Assembly: GCA_046152925.1 (NCBI GenBank)
Contig: JBJXFX010000144.1
Coordinates: forward strand, 1 to 15,048
From: CAMAUF01 sp046152925
GTDB taxonomy: Bacteria; Chloroflexota; Dehalococcoidia; Tepidiformales; Tepidiformaceae
Direction of reading: 5' to 3'
DNA length: 15,048 nt
The position numbers and the translations under genes are program-made. Below the pieces are notes generated by a model. That model searched no databases, was not told the DNA's origin, and saw nothing but the letters and a program-made list of their open reading frames with translations. Shown in pieces: positions 1 through 5,989 of the stretch (position 1 is the stretch's first letter; every line of letters starts with the position of its first letter).

Positions 1-1
1 G

Positions 2-52
2 CTCGTCGTCAACCCGAAGCACCCCTTCAAGCGCGGCGGACCACTCAAGTAG
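2..52 (+). CDS. C-terminal end of an unidentified protein (partial)
   Basis: An open frame enters from the left edge and ends with TAG at 50-52. The visible tail is LVVNPKHPFKRGGPLK, a basic, proline-containing C-terminus. I do not recognise the family from 16 residues. It runs in the same direction as glnA, and no terminator is visible in the 130 bases between them. The frame could be accidental. Confidence 0.35.
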   Translation, partial: LVVNPKHPFKRGGPLK

Positions 53-114
53 CCCGCCGACCCCGACATCCCCGCGTAACACGATCTTCATCGCCACGCC
101 CTGCCCCCGTAACC

Positions 115-128
115 GTGAAGCGTTTCAC
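115..128. promoter_or_regulatory. Imperfect palindrome upstream of glnA (possible operator)
   Basis: GTGAAGCGTTTCAC is a 14-base inverted repeat with 6 of 7 arm positions matched, centred about 60 bases before the glnA start. An operator for a nitrogen regulator would be reasonable here, but it does not match the TnrA/GlnR consensus that I know. No convincing -35/-10 pair was found next to it. Confidence 0.22.
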
Positions 129-182
129 AATGGCTTTCGATGCTTCGGCATGGCTCGCCCGCCATGCCCACAGGAGATTCCC

Positions 183-1628
183 ATGACCCCTGAAGAGATC
201 AAGGCGTTTTCGGCCACCAACGGGCTACGCTTCGTCGACGTGAAGTTCGTCGACCTGTTCGGCCTCTGGCAGCACATCACCCGGCCGATCCACGAGATTA
301 ACGACTGGTCGACGCTTGAGCGTTCGCCGTGGCGCGCTGGCTACGGCTTCGATGGCAGCTCGATCCGCGGCTTCCAGAAGATCGAGGAGTCCGACATGCT
401 CCTCGTCCCCGACCCGGCCACCGCGATCATCGACCCGTTCATCCAAGCGCCCACGCTCTCGGTCATCGCCAACGTGGAAGACCCGGTGACCCGCGAACGC
501 TACAGCCGCGACCCGCGCTACGTCGCCCAGAAGGCCGAGGCCTACGTCAAGTCCACCGGCACCGGTGACACCGTGTACATCGGCCCCGAGCTCGAGTTCT
601 TCATCTTCGACGAGGTCCGCTTCGGCGGCGACCAGCACAGCGCCTTCTACAACGTCGATTCCGACGAAGGCATCTGGAACAGCGGCGCGGAAACCACGCT
701 CCGCGGCGACCTGAACCAGGGCTACCGCCCGCGCTACAAGGAAGGCTACTTCCCGGTTAGCCCGCACGATACCCAGACCGACATTCGCAACGAGATGGTC
801 GAGATCATGGAAGCCTGCGGCATCCAGATCGAACTCCACCACCACGAAGTGGCGACCGCCGGCCAGGGCGAAATCGACATGCGCTTCGACACGCTCACCA
901 AAATGGGCGACAAGTCGATGCTCTACAAATACATCGTCAAGAACGTCGCCAAGAGGCACGGCAAGGTCGCGACCTTCATGCCCAAGCCGCTCTTCCAAGA
1001 CAACGGCTCCGGCATGCACACCCACCTCTCGATCTGGCGGGATGGCGCGAACCTCTTCGCAGGCGACGAGTACGCCGGCATCTCGAAGATGTGCAAGGCT
1101 TACATCGCCGGCCTGATCAAGCACGGCAAGGCCCTCATGGCCATCTGCGCGCCGACGACGAACAGCTACAAGCGCCTCGTCCCCGGCTACGAAGCGCCGG
1201 TGAACCTCGTGTACAGCGCTCGCAACCGCTCCGCCGCCTGCCGCATCCCGCTCGTCAGCCCGGACCCGCGCCAGAAGCGCGTTGAGTTCCGCCCACCAGA
1301 CCCGGCCGGCAACCCATACCTCACCTTCGCCGCCATCCTGATGGCCGGCATGGACGGGATCATGAACGGCTGGGACCCGGGCGAGCCGCTCGACCGCACG
1401 AACCTCTTCGAACTGAGCCCCGAAGAGCTCGCGAACATCCCGACGGTCGCCACCAGCCTCGAAGGCTCCCTCAAGGCGCTCGAAGAGGACCATGACTTCC
1501 TCCTCAAGGGCGGCGTCTTCACGCCGGACCTGCTGGAGACCTGGATCTCGTGGAAGTACGAGAACGACCACGACGCGGTCCGGCTTCGCCCGCACCCGCA
1601 CGAATTCCAGCTCTACTTCGACGCCTAA
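183..1628 (+). CDS. glnA: Glutamine synthetase, type I (GSI)
   Basis: This cytosolic, dodecameric ligase makes glutamine from glutamate, ammonia and ATP. The 481 residues show the GSI signatures in order: FDGSSI (56-61), the metal-binding GPELEFFIFD (134-143), the ATP/glutamate-site NGSGMHTHLS (274-283), the loop KRLVPGYEAPVN, and NRSAACRIP (348-356). The C-terminus, ending HPHEFQLYFDA, is collinear with the E. coli enzyme. I chose ATG 183 rather than the in-frame ATG at 150 because AGGAG (172-176) sits six bases before 183 and homologous sequence starts there. The I-beta C-terminal insert is present, but the segment corresponding to the adenylylation site NLYDLPPEE reads NLFELSPEE, so the modified tyrosine is Phe409. 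Control by GlnE-type adenylylation at that site is therefore unlikely. Transcription ends at the strong hairpin directly downstream. Confidence 0.97.
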   Translation: MTPEEIKAFSATNGLRFVDVKFVDLFGLWQHITRPIHEINDWSTLERSPWRAGYGFDGSSIRGFQKIEESDMLLVPDPATAIIDPFIQAPTLSVIANVEDPVTRERYSRDPRYVAQKAEAYVKSTGTGDTVYIGPELEFFIFDEVRFGGDQHSAFYNVDSDEGIWNSGAETTLRGDLNQGYRPRYKEGYFPVSPHDTQTDIRNEMVEIMEACGIQIELHHHEVATAGQGEIDMRFDTLTKMGDKSMLYKYIVKNVAKRHGKVATFMPKPLFQDNGSGMHTHLSIWRDGANLFAGDEYAGISKMCKAYIAGLIKHGKALMAICAPTTNSYKRLVPGYEAPVNLVYSARNRSAACRIPLVSPDPRQKRVEFRPPDPAGNPYLTFAAILMAGMDGIMNGWDPGEPLDRTNLFELSPEELANIPTVATSLEGSLKALEEDHDFLLKGGVFTPDLLETWISWKYENDHDAVRLRPHPHEFQLYFDA

Positions 1629-1653
1629 CCGCGCCGCCGCCCCGCACCTCACA

Positions 1654-1689
1654 AGAAGCCGGCCCCTCTAGTGGCCGGCTTCTCTTTTT
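1654..1689 (+). terminator. Intrinsic terminator of glnA
   Basis: A perfect 11-bp stem (1654-1664 with 1673-1683, AGAAGCCGGCC paired to GGCCGGCTTCT) encloses an 8-base loop and is followed by five T residues at 1685-1689. It lies 26 bases after the glnA stop codon. This is a complete rho-independent terminator. Confidence 0.93.
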
Positions 1690-1774
1690 GGAGCCCGAAC
1701 ACACTTTCAGAGCCCGACCGTGAGGGAGCGTGCGCTGGTGCTCGCAGTTCGCAGCAGGTCGGGCACGTTCGACC

Positions 1775-1804
1775 TTGACATGCGACTCTTACATCGTGTA
1801 TCGT
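1775..1804 (+). promoter_or_regulatory. Sigma-70-type promoter for the first Mn2+ riboswitch transcript
   Basis: A perfect -35 hexamer TTGACA (1775-1780) is followed 18 bases later by TATCGT (1799-1804), a 4-of-6 match to the -10 consensus. The predicted transcript start near 1811 falls just before the riboswitch P1 helix, which supports the assignment. The -10 assignment is less certain than the -35. Confidence 0.68.
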
Positions 1805-1814
1805 AGTTCGTACT

Positions 1815-1920
1815 TCAGGGGGAGTAGCCTGCCGCCACCCGGTGGCAAGCGACAGCCGTCAGGACGCGCGCAAGCGCCGGCTTCGCGAGCGGAGATAACC
1901 TCCGCCGGTAAGACCCTGGT
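1815..1920 (+). promoter_or_regulatory. yybP-ykoY-type Mn2+ riboswitch, copy 1
   Basis: The hallmarks of the family (Rfam RF00080) are visible. P1 is CAGGG (1816-1820) paired with CCCTG (1914-1918). The 5' conserved segment is GGGGGAGTAGC (1818-1828). A GCCAC/GTGGC hairpin (1834-1846) follows, then CCGTCAGGAC. A 6-bp hairpin GCGGAG/CTCCGC (1889-1894 with 1900-1905) runs into the 3' conserved CCGGTAAGACC (1905-1915). The family senses Mn2+ and usually turns genes on. A translational switch is plausible: CCTCCG (1899-1904), in the aptamer hairpin, is an exact complement of the downstream ribosome site CGGAGG (1954-1959), and CCTGG (1915-1919) of P1 can pair with CCAGG (1962-1966) at the start codon. 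These pairings were found by eye, with no folding run. Confidence 0.8.
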
Positions 1921-1965
1921 CCAGCAAGCCGCGGGCGGCCTTCGCCCGGCGACCGGAGGTTCCAG

Positions 1966-2235
1966 GTGTTAGACGATCTCTTCGATATGTTCGACCGGGA
2001 CGGGCGGCGCAACCGCGCCGCCGGCGAACGGCGCGGTTTGCGCGGCCTCTTCGCCCGCTTGTTTGGCGGCGGTGAGGACGACGACGACCACGATTCGCGC
2101 AGGACGCGCTACCAAGACGACGACGATACCCAACGGCGGTCGCAACACCGCGACGACGACGATGACGACCTCGCCGAAGGTCGCGCGGGGGGGCGGCGTC
2201 GCGGGAGGGATAACGACGGCTTCGACTTCGATTAG
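1966..2235 (+). CDS. Small Asp/Arg-rich protein under a Mn2+ riboswitch (unknown family)
   Basis: I do not recognise this 89-residue protein. GTG 1966 follows a strong ribosome site (CGGAGGT, 1954-1960) by five bases, and the frame ends in TAG. It is low complexity: 24 Asp and 19 Arg. Two short amphipathic segments, LDDLFDMF (2-9) and LRGLFARLF (25-33), precede acidic runs EDDDDHD, QDDDD and RDDDDDD separated by Arg-rich linkers, and the end is GFDFD. There is no signal peptide or membrane segment. The riboswitch directly upstream indicates induction by Mn2+, and the next gene is a riboswitch-controlled cation ATPase. Asp/His clusters could bind divalent metal, and the N-terminal helices could dock to a membrane or to the pump; both are inferences. 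The riboswitch, promoter, ribosome site and downstream hairpin make a real gene more likely than a GC-rich chance frame. Confidence 0.72.
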   Translation: MLDDLFDMFDRDGRRNRAAGERRGLRGLFARLFGGGEDDDDHDSRRTRYQDDDDTQRRSQHRDDDDDDLAEGRAGGRRRGRDNDGFDFD

Positions 2236-2241
2236 CCCTTG

Positions 2242-2274
2242 AGGGTGGGAGGCTCCGGCTGAGCGTCCCGCCCT
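2242..2274 (+). terminator. Strong hairpin after the small acidic gene (terminator without a clear T-tract)
   Basis: Nine pairs, one of them G-U (AGGGTGGGA 2242-2250 with TCCCGCCCT 2266-2274), are topped by GCTC/GAGC (2252-2255 with 2261-2264). The hairpin starts six bases after the stop codon. The following bases are TCGATC rather than a T run, so termination may be partial, or the hairpin may protect the 3' end. Read-through would carry transcription into the second riboswitch. Confidence 0.4.
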
Positions 2275-2342
2275 TCGATCGGCTGTACGCGTCAGCGATG
2301 CCGCAGATCACTTTGAGCTTCTGCCACGTTGGTCCTAGTCGT

Positions 2343-2446
2343 TCAAGGGGAGTAACCAGCTGCTCCACGAGCAGCGGTCGCGCCGTCAATCCGCGCTCCG
2401 AGCGCCGGCGCCCCAGCAGAGTCCGCCTCTGCCGGTGAGACCTTGG
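2343..2446 (+). promoter_or_regulatory. yybP-ykoY-type Mn2+ riboswitch, copy 2
   Basis: P1 is CAAGG (2344-2348) paired with CCTTG (2441-2445). The 5' conserved segment AGGGGAGTAACC follows, then a GCTGCTC/GAGCAGC hairpin (2359-2365 with 2369-2375), CCGTCAATCCG (2383-2393), and a 6-bp hairpin GCAGAG/CTCTGC (2416-2421 with 2427-2432) with a 5-base loop. The hairpin runs into CCGGTGAGACC (2432-2442). Stem length, loop length and conserved strands parallel copy 1. Yeast PMR1-like and bacterial YoaB-type P-type ATPases are known partners of this class. No convincing promoter was found directly upstream (TTGAGC at 2313-2318 has only a poor -10), so the transcript may come from the promoter at 1775. 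Confidence 0.88.
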
Positions 2447-2491
2447 GCTGGAGGCCTGGGCTTGCCCGCACTATGAGGAGGATTCTTGACG

Positions 2492-5257
2492 ATGTCCACG
2501 CCACCTGAGCAATTCGAAGACTGGCATCAGTTACCCGTTAGCGAGGCGCTCACACGGCTCGGCTCCCGCGATGGCGGGCTCACAGCGGCGGAAGCAGAAC
2601 GCCGCCTCCGCGAACATGGCCCGAATGAACTCGTAGACCGGGGCGGCAAGTCGCCGTTCGCCATCCTGTGGGAACAGCTCACGGCGGTCATGGTATTGAT
2701 CCTCGTCGGGGCGGCGGGGCTCTCCCTCGCGCTCGGCAAGGTGCTCGAAGCCGGGGCGATCCTGGCCATCGTCGTCCTGTTCGCGCTCCTTGGGTTCTTC
2801 CAGGAGTACCGCGCGGAAAAGGCGATCGCCGCCCTCCGGCGCCTCGCCGTCCCCGTTGTCCGCGTCCGCCGTGATGGAGCGGTCAAGGAGGTGAGCGCAC
2901 CGGAGCTCGTGACGGGCGATGTCGTCTTGCTCGAAGCGGGGACTATCGTCCCCGCCGACCTCCGGCTCATCGAGCAGGCGAACCTCCGGATTGAGGAGGC
3001 CGCACTCACCGGCGAGTCGGAGCCGGTGGAGAAGCGGACCGACGTCATCTCCCGCCCGGACACGGCGCTCGGCGACCGCACGAACCTGGCCTACATGGGC
3101 ACGCAAGTTTCCTACGGCCGCGGCGTCGGCGTCGTCACGGCTACCGGCATGGCGACGCAGCTCGGCCGGATCGCCACCCTGCTCCAGTCGGTCAAGCACC
3201 AAGCGACGCCGCTGCAGAAGCGGCTCGATTCGGTTGGGAAGCAGCTTGCCGTGGCCGGCGTGGTGGTGGCGGCCATCCTTGTCGGCATCGGTCTCCTCGC
3301 GGGCGAGAGCATGTCGAGCGCCTTGCTCACGGCCGTCAGCGTGGCGGTCGCGGTCATCCCCGAAGGCCTCCCGGCCGTCGTCACGTTCACCCTCGCGCTT
3401 GGGGCGCAACGCATGCTTCGGCGGCATGCGCTGATCCGGAAGCTTCCAGCCGTCGAGACCCTCGGTTCGGTGACGGTGATCTGCTCCGACAAGACGGGCA
3501 CCCTGACGCAGAACCGGATGACGGTGACTGCCATTGAAGTGGCCGGACAGCGGCTCGGCATCGCGCCCGACGGCGCCAAGCTCAGGGCCGACGAGCCGAC
3601 CGGACTGGTGCTCCTCGCCGGAGTGCTCTGTAACGATGCCGAAGTGCACCACGGGCCAGCCGGCGACTCCATCATCGGCGACCCCACCGAGGGGGCGCTG
3701 CTCACCGCAGCGAAGCGTTTCGAGGTCGCGTATGCCCGCGCGCGCGAGCACTTCCCCCGCGTCGCGGAGCTCCCCTTCGATTCGACACGCAAGCGGATGG
3801 CCACGGTGCACCATGTAGCCGAAGCCACGCCAGACCTCCCCACCGTGCCGGCCGCGCTGCTCAACGGCGCTTCCCGGTTCGCGGTCGTCAAGGGCGCGGT
3901 GGACGGCCTGCTCGATGTCTCGACGACCGTTTGGCGGGACGGCAGCGTCCAACCGCTCGGAAGCGCCGAGCGCGCGGCCGTCGACCAAGCGAACAACCGG
4001 CTGGCCGGAGACGGCATCCGCGTCCTCGGTATCGCCATCCGGCCAGTCAAGGACCACGCACATCTCGAAGACCTTGAGTCCGAGCTCACGTTCGTAGGCC
4101 TGGTCGGGATGATCGACCCGCCGCGGCCGGAGGTGAAGGCAGCCGTCTCCGTCTGCGCGGAAGCCGGGATTCGGCCCGTGATGATCACCGGCGACCATCC
4201 GCTGACCGCGGCGGCGATTGCGCGAGAGCTCGGTATCTCGAAGGGGGCCACGGTCGTCACCGGGGTCGAAATCAGCAAGCTGGACGACGCGGCCCTCTCG
4301 GCGACGGTGCGGACGACATCGGTGTTTGCCCGCGTCTCACCCGAGCACAAGCTCCGCATCGTCGCCGCACTCCAAGGCGAAGGCGAAGTGGTCGCCATGA
4401 CTGGCGACGGCGTGAACGACGCCCCGGCCCTGAAGAAGGCCCAAATCGGCGTGGCGATGGGCATCACCGGGACGGACGTGACCAAGGAAGCGTCCGACAT
4501 GGTGCTCAGAGACGACAACTTCGCCACCATCGTGGCCGCCGTCGAAGAAGGACGGGTGATCTACGACAACCTGCGGCGGTTCGTCATATTTGCCGTCGCC
4601 GGCAACATCGGCAAGGTGATGGTGATGCTGCTCTGGCCGGCGCTCTTCCTGGCCGCCGGCATGGAGGTGGGGACCGACGCCGCCACGGCGCTCCTCCCGC
4701 TCCAGCTCCTCTGGCTCAACCTGATGACCGACGGGTTGCTCGGGTTAAGCATGGGCGCCGAATCGGCCGAGAAAAACGTGATGCGCCGGCGGCCACACGC
4801 GCCCAGTGATGGCATCTTCAGTGGCGGGCTCGGCATGCGGACAGCGGCGATCGGCGCGTTGATCGGCGTCCTCGCCCTCGCCGTCGGCTTCACTTACTAC
4901 CGGATGGACCAGCCTGAGTGGCAAACGATGATGTTCACCACGCTCGCCTTCCTGCAGGTGTTCCAGGCCATCGCGCTCCGCTCCCACTCGGAGTCCATTT
5001 TCAAGATCAACCTCTTCGGCAACCGCGTGATGGTCGGCATCGTCGCGCTCGTGGTGGGCCTGCAGCTGGCAGCGCTCTACATCCCTCCCGTCGCGGACGA
5101 CTTCCTCAAGGTCGAACCGCTGGGCGCAATCGACCTCCTGATTGCGGCAGGCATCGGCTCGCTCACGCTCGTCGGGATCGAGATCGAGAAGCTGTTCAGG
5201 CGGTCGCGGCGTGCGCCGGCGGGCCACCAGGCGCCTGTCGGGGCCGAAGCCACGTAG
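2492..5257 (+). CDS. P2A-type cation-transporting ATPase (SPCA/PMR1-like, probable Mn2+ and/or Ca2+ exporter)
   Basis: This inner-membrane pump of 921 residues shows the full P-type motif set. There is an N-terminal cation-ATPase domain, the actuator TGES (173-176), M4 PEGL (290-293), the phosphorylated Asp333 in DKTGTLT, a KGA nucleotide-site motif, DPPRPEV, TGDHPLTA, and the hinge TGDGVNDAP (637-645). A C-terminal M5-M10 bundle contains LLPLQLLWLNLMTDG. ATG 2492 is preferred over TTG 2486 because AGGAGG (2476-2481) would be only four bases from the TTG. Ion-site residues kept are Glu291 (M4), Asn743, Thr746 and Asp747 (M6). The position of SERCA Glu771 in M5 is Lys708, and the M8 acidic residue appears to be Gln, so one ion per cycle is likely. 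The C-terminal RSHSESIFKIN resembles SPCA pumps, which carry Mn2+. The Mn2+ riboswitch just upstream supports Mn2+ efflux, but substrate cannot be fixed from sequence. Confidence 0.95.
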   Translation: MSTPPEQFEDWHQLPVSEALTRLGSRDGGLTAAEAERRLREHGPNELVDRGGKSPFAILWEQLTAVMVLILVGAAGLSLALGKVLEAGAILAIVVLFALLGFFQEYRAEKAIAALRRLAVPVVRVRRDGAVKEVSAPELVTGDVVLLEAGTIVPADLRLIEQANLRIEEAALTGESEPVEKRTDVISRPDTALGDRTNLAYMGTQVSYGRGVGVVTATGMATQLGRIATLLQSVKHQATPLQKRLDSVGKQLAVAGVVVAAILVGIGLLAGESMSSALLTAVSVAVAVIPEGLPAVVTFTLALGAQRMLRRHALIRKLPAVETLGSVTVICSDKTGTLTQNRMTVTAIEVAGQRLGIAPDGAKLRADEPTGLVLLAGVLCNDAEVHHGPAGDSIIGDPTEGALLTAAKRFEVAYARAREHFPRVAELPFDSTRKRMATVHHVAEATPDLPTVPAALLNGASRFAVVKGAVDGLLDVSTTVWRDGSVQPLGSAERAAVDQANNRLAGDGIRVLGIAIRPVKDHAHLEDLESELTFVGLVGMIDPPRPEVKAAVSVCAEAGIRPVMITGDHPLTAAAIARELGISKGATVVTGVEISKLDDAALSATVRTTSVFARVSPEHKLRIVAALQGEGEVVAMTGDGVNDAPALKKAQIGVAMGITGTDVTKEASDMVLRDDNFATIVAAVEEGRVIYDNLRRFVIFAVAGNIGKVMVMLLWPALFLAAGMEVGTDAATALLPLQLLWLNLMTDGLLGLSMGAESAEKNVMRRRPHAPSDGIFSGGLGMRTAAIGALIGVLALAVGFTYYRMDQPEWQTMMFTTLAFLQVFQAIALRSHSESIFKINLFGNRVMVGIVALVVGLQLAALYIPPVADDFLKVEPLGAIDLLIAAGIGSLTLVGIEIEKLFRRSRRAPAGHQAPVGAEAT

Positions 5258-5261
5258 CGGG

Positions 5262-5525
5262 ATGCTGGGAGAGCGGCCCGCGGGGGCCACGGAGGCGGCT
5301 ATCGCCGTCGCCGTGCCCCCCGCCGTGAGGGACGCAAACCCGGTTCCCGCCACCGCCCCCGTCCGCGGCGGTGACCAGAGTGCCGATGTCATCGAGCGCT
5401 ATCGCGTGGAGACGCTCGACTTCGAGACCGGCGGGCCTTCGAGAAGGCGATATAGGCGCGCCAAGGTGGTTGCCGTGATCTTTTTCACGGCCGGTGCGGC
5501 ACCCACGACTCCTCCACTGTCGTGA
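5262..5525 (+). CDS. Weak 87-residue open frame, unknown
   Basis: This frame starts four bases after the ATPase stop and ends in TGA. There is no convincing ribosome site (GCGGG only). The product is Ala/Pro-rich at first, then DVIERYRVETLDFETG, a basic patch, and a short hydrophobic stretch KVVAVIFFTAGAA. I recognise no family. It occupies most of the 326-base gap before the KtrB fragment, which otherwise shows only a GCCGTGA/TCACGGC hairpin (5472-5478 with 5485-5491) and the repeated leader. It may be a remnant or a chance frame. Confidence 0.22.
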   Translation: MLGERPAGATEAAIAVAVPPAVRDANPVPATAPVRGGDQSADVIERYRVETLDFETGGPSRRRYRRAKVVAVIFFTAGAAPTTPPLS

Positions 5526-5528
5526 CGT

Positions 5529-5592
5529 CTCTGCTACCATCACGCCGCTGGACGGCCAGCCAAGATCCGCGGAGGCGACACCCATGGTGAAC
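5529..5592 (+). repeat. Leader repeat, copy A (ribosome site plus Met-Val-Asn)
   Basis: These 64 bases match 8676-8739 at 57 positions with no gap. The unit ends in a ribosome site GGAGG (5571-5575), eight bases of spacing, and ATGGTGAAC. Here it reads into a KtrB fragment, whereas in copy B it reads into an LLM monooxygenase start. The flanks outside the unit do not match. Confidence 0.9.
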
Positions 5593-5895
5593 CTTCCCAC
5601 CGCCGTCCTCCAACAAGCCATGACCCTCGCCCTCTACTACGTCGCCATGGTCTTCATCGTCTCTCCCTCGCGCTCACGTTCACCCTCCGACATCGTCTTC
5701 GAAGCCGTGTCCGCCCTCGGGCCGGTTGGGTGTAGCGCCGCGAGCACGCTCACCCATGGCAGCGCCAGCCACACCATCCTGATCCTGGCGATGATATTCG
5801 GGGGCTTCAGCCCGCTCCTGCTCGTGCTCTATATGTCCAGGCCGCGCAAGAAACCGCCCTTCCGCTATCCCGCCGATAGTGTCCGGCTGGGATAG
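5584..5895 (+). pseudogene. Degenerate KtrB/TrkH C-terminal fragment on a foreign start
   Basis: The 103-residue frame after the leader repeat matches the last ~105 residues of the intact KtrB at 5990-7378, for example VLQQAMTLALYYVAMVF against IVQQATTLALYYVGMVF, and the shared tail KPPF...DSVRLG. Only the last pore loop and helix of a four-repeat channel are present. The middle (SPSRSRSPSD) is out of frame: shifted by one base it reads SLALTF, as in the intact gene. A second shift plus a short deletion (loss of VEFLDV) restores the frame. The filter GTVGYS-type sequence is GPVGCS here. The first three residues (MVN) come from the leader repeat. It could still be translated, but not as a working K+ channel. 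It is an old duplication, because the nucleotide match to ktrB is clearly diverged. Confidence 0.85.
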
Positions 5896-5989
5896 GCATC
5901 GCCCGTGCCGCCGTCGCCTTGCATGTGGTCGAAATGCGGAGCATCGTCATATATCAGCTGCTGCGGCGTTGCCGTGGAGTTGTTGGTTC

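Noticed and set aside
2313..2341. Separate promoter for riboswitch copy 2 (TTGAGC with TAGTCG)
   Set aside because: The -10 matches poorly, and the predicted transcript start would fall inside the P1 helix.
1859..2389. Minus-strand open frame opposite the riboswitch and small acidic gene
   Set aside because: It is Arg-rich with no recognisable motif, and it lies antisense to two structured leaders and a gene with a good ribosome site.
2531..4198. Long minus-strand open frame opposite the ATPase
   Set aside because: It is a codon-bias shadow in GC-rich DNA: no family signature, Arg/Asp/His-heavy composition, and the plus-strand gene carries every P-type ATPase motif. The same reasoning excludes the minus-strand frame at 225-1652 opposite glnA.
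5472..5491. GCCGTGA/TCACGGC hairpin as terminator of the ATPase gene
   Set aside because: The T run lies in the loop, not after the stem, and it is more than 210 bases past the stop codon.
5919..5955. Promoter for ktrB (TTGCAT with TATATC)
   Set aside because: The spacing of 25 bases is too long for a sigma-70 promoter, and no better -35 was found.
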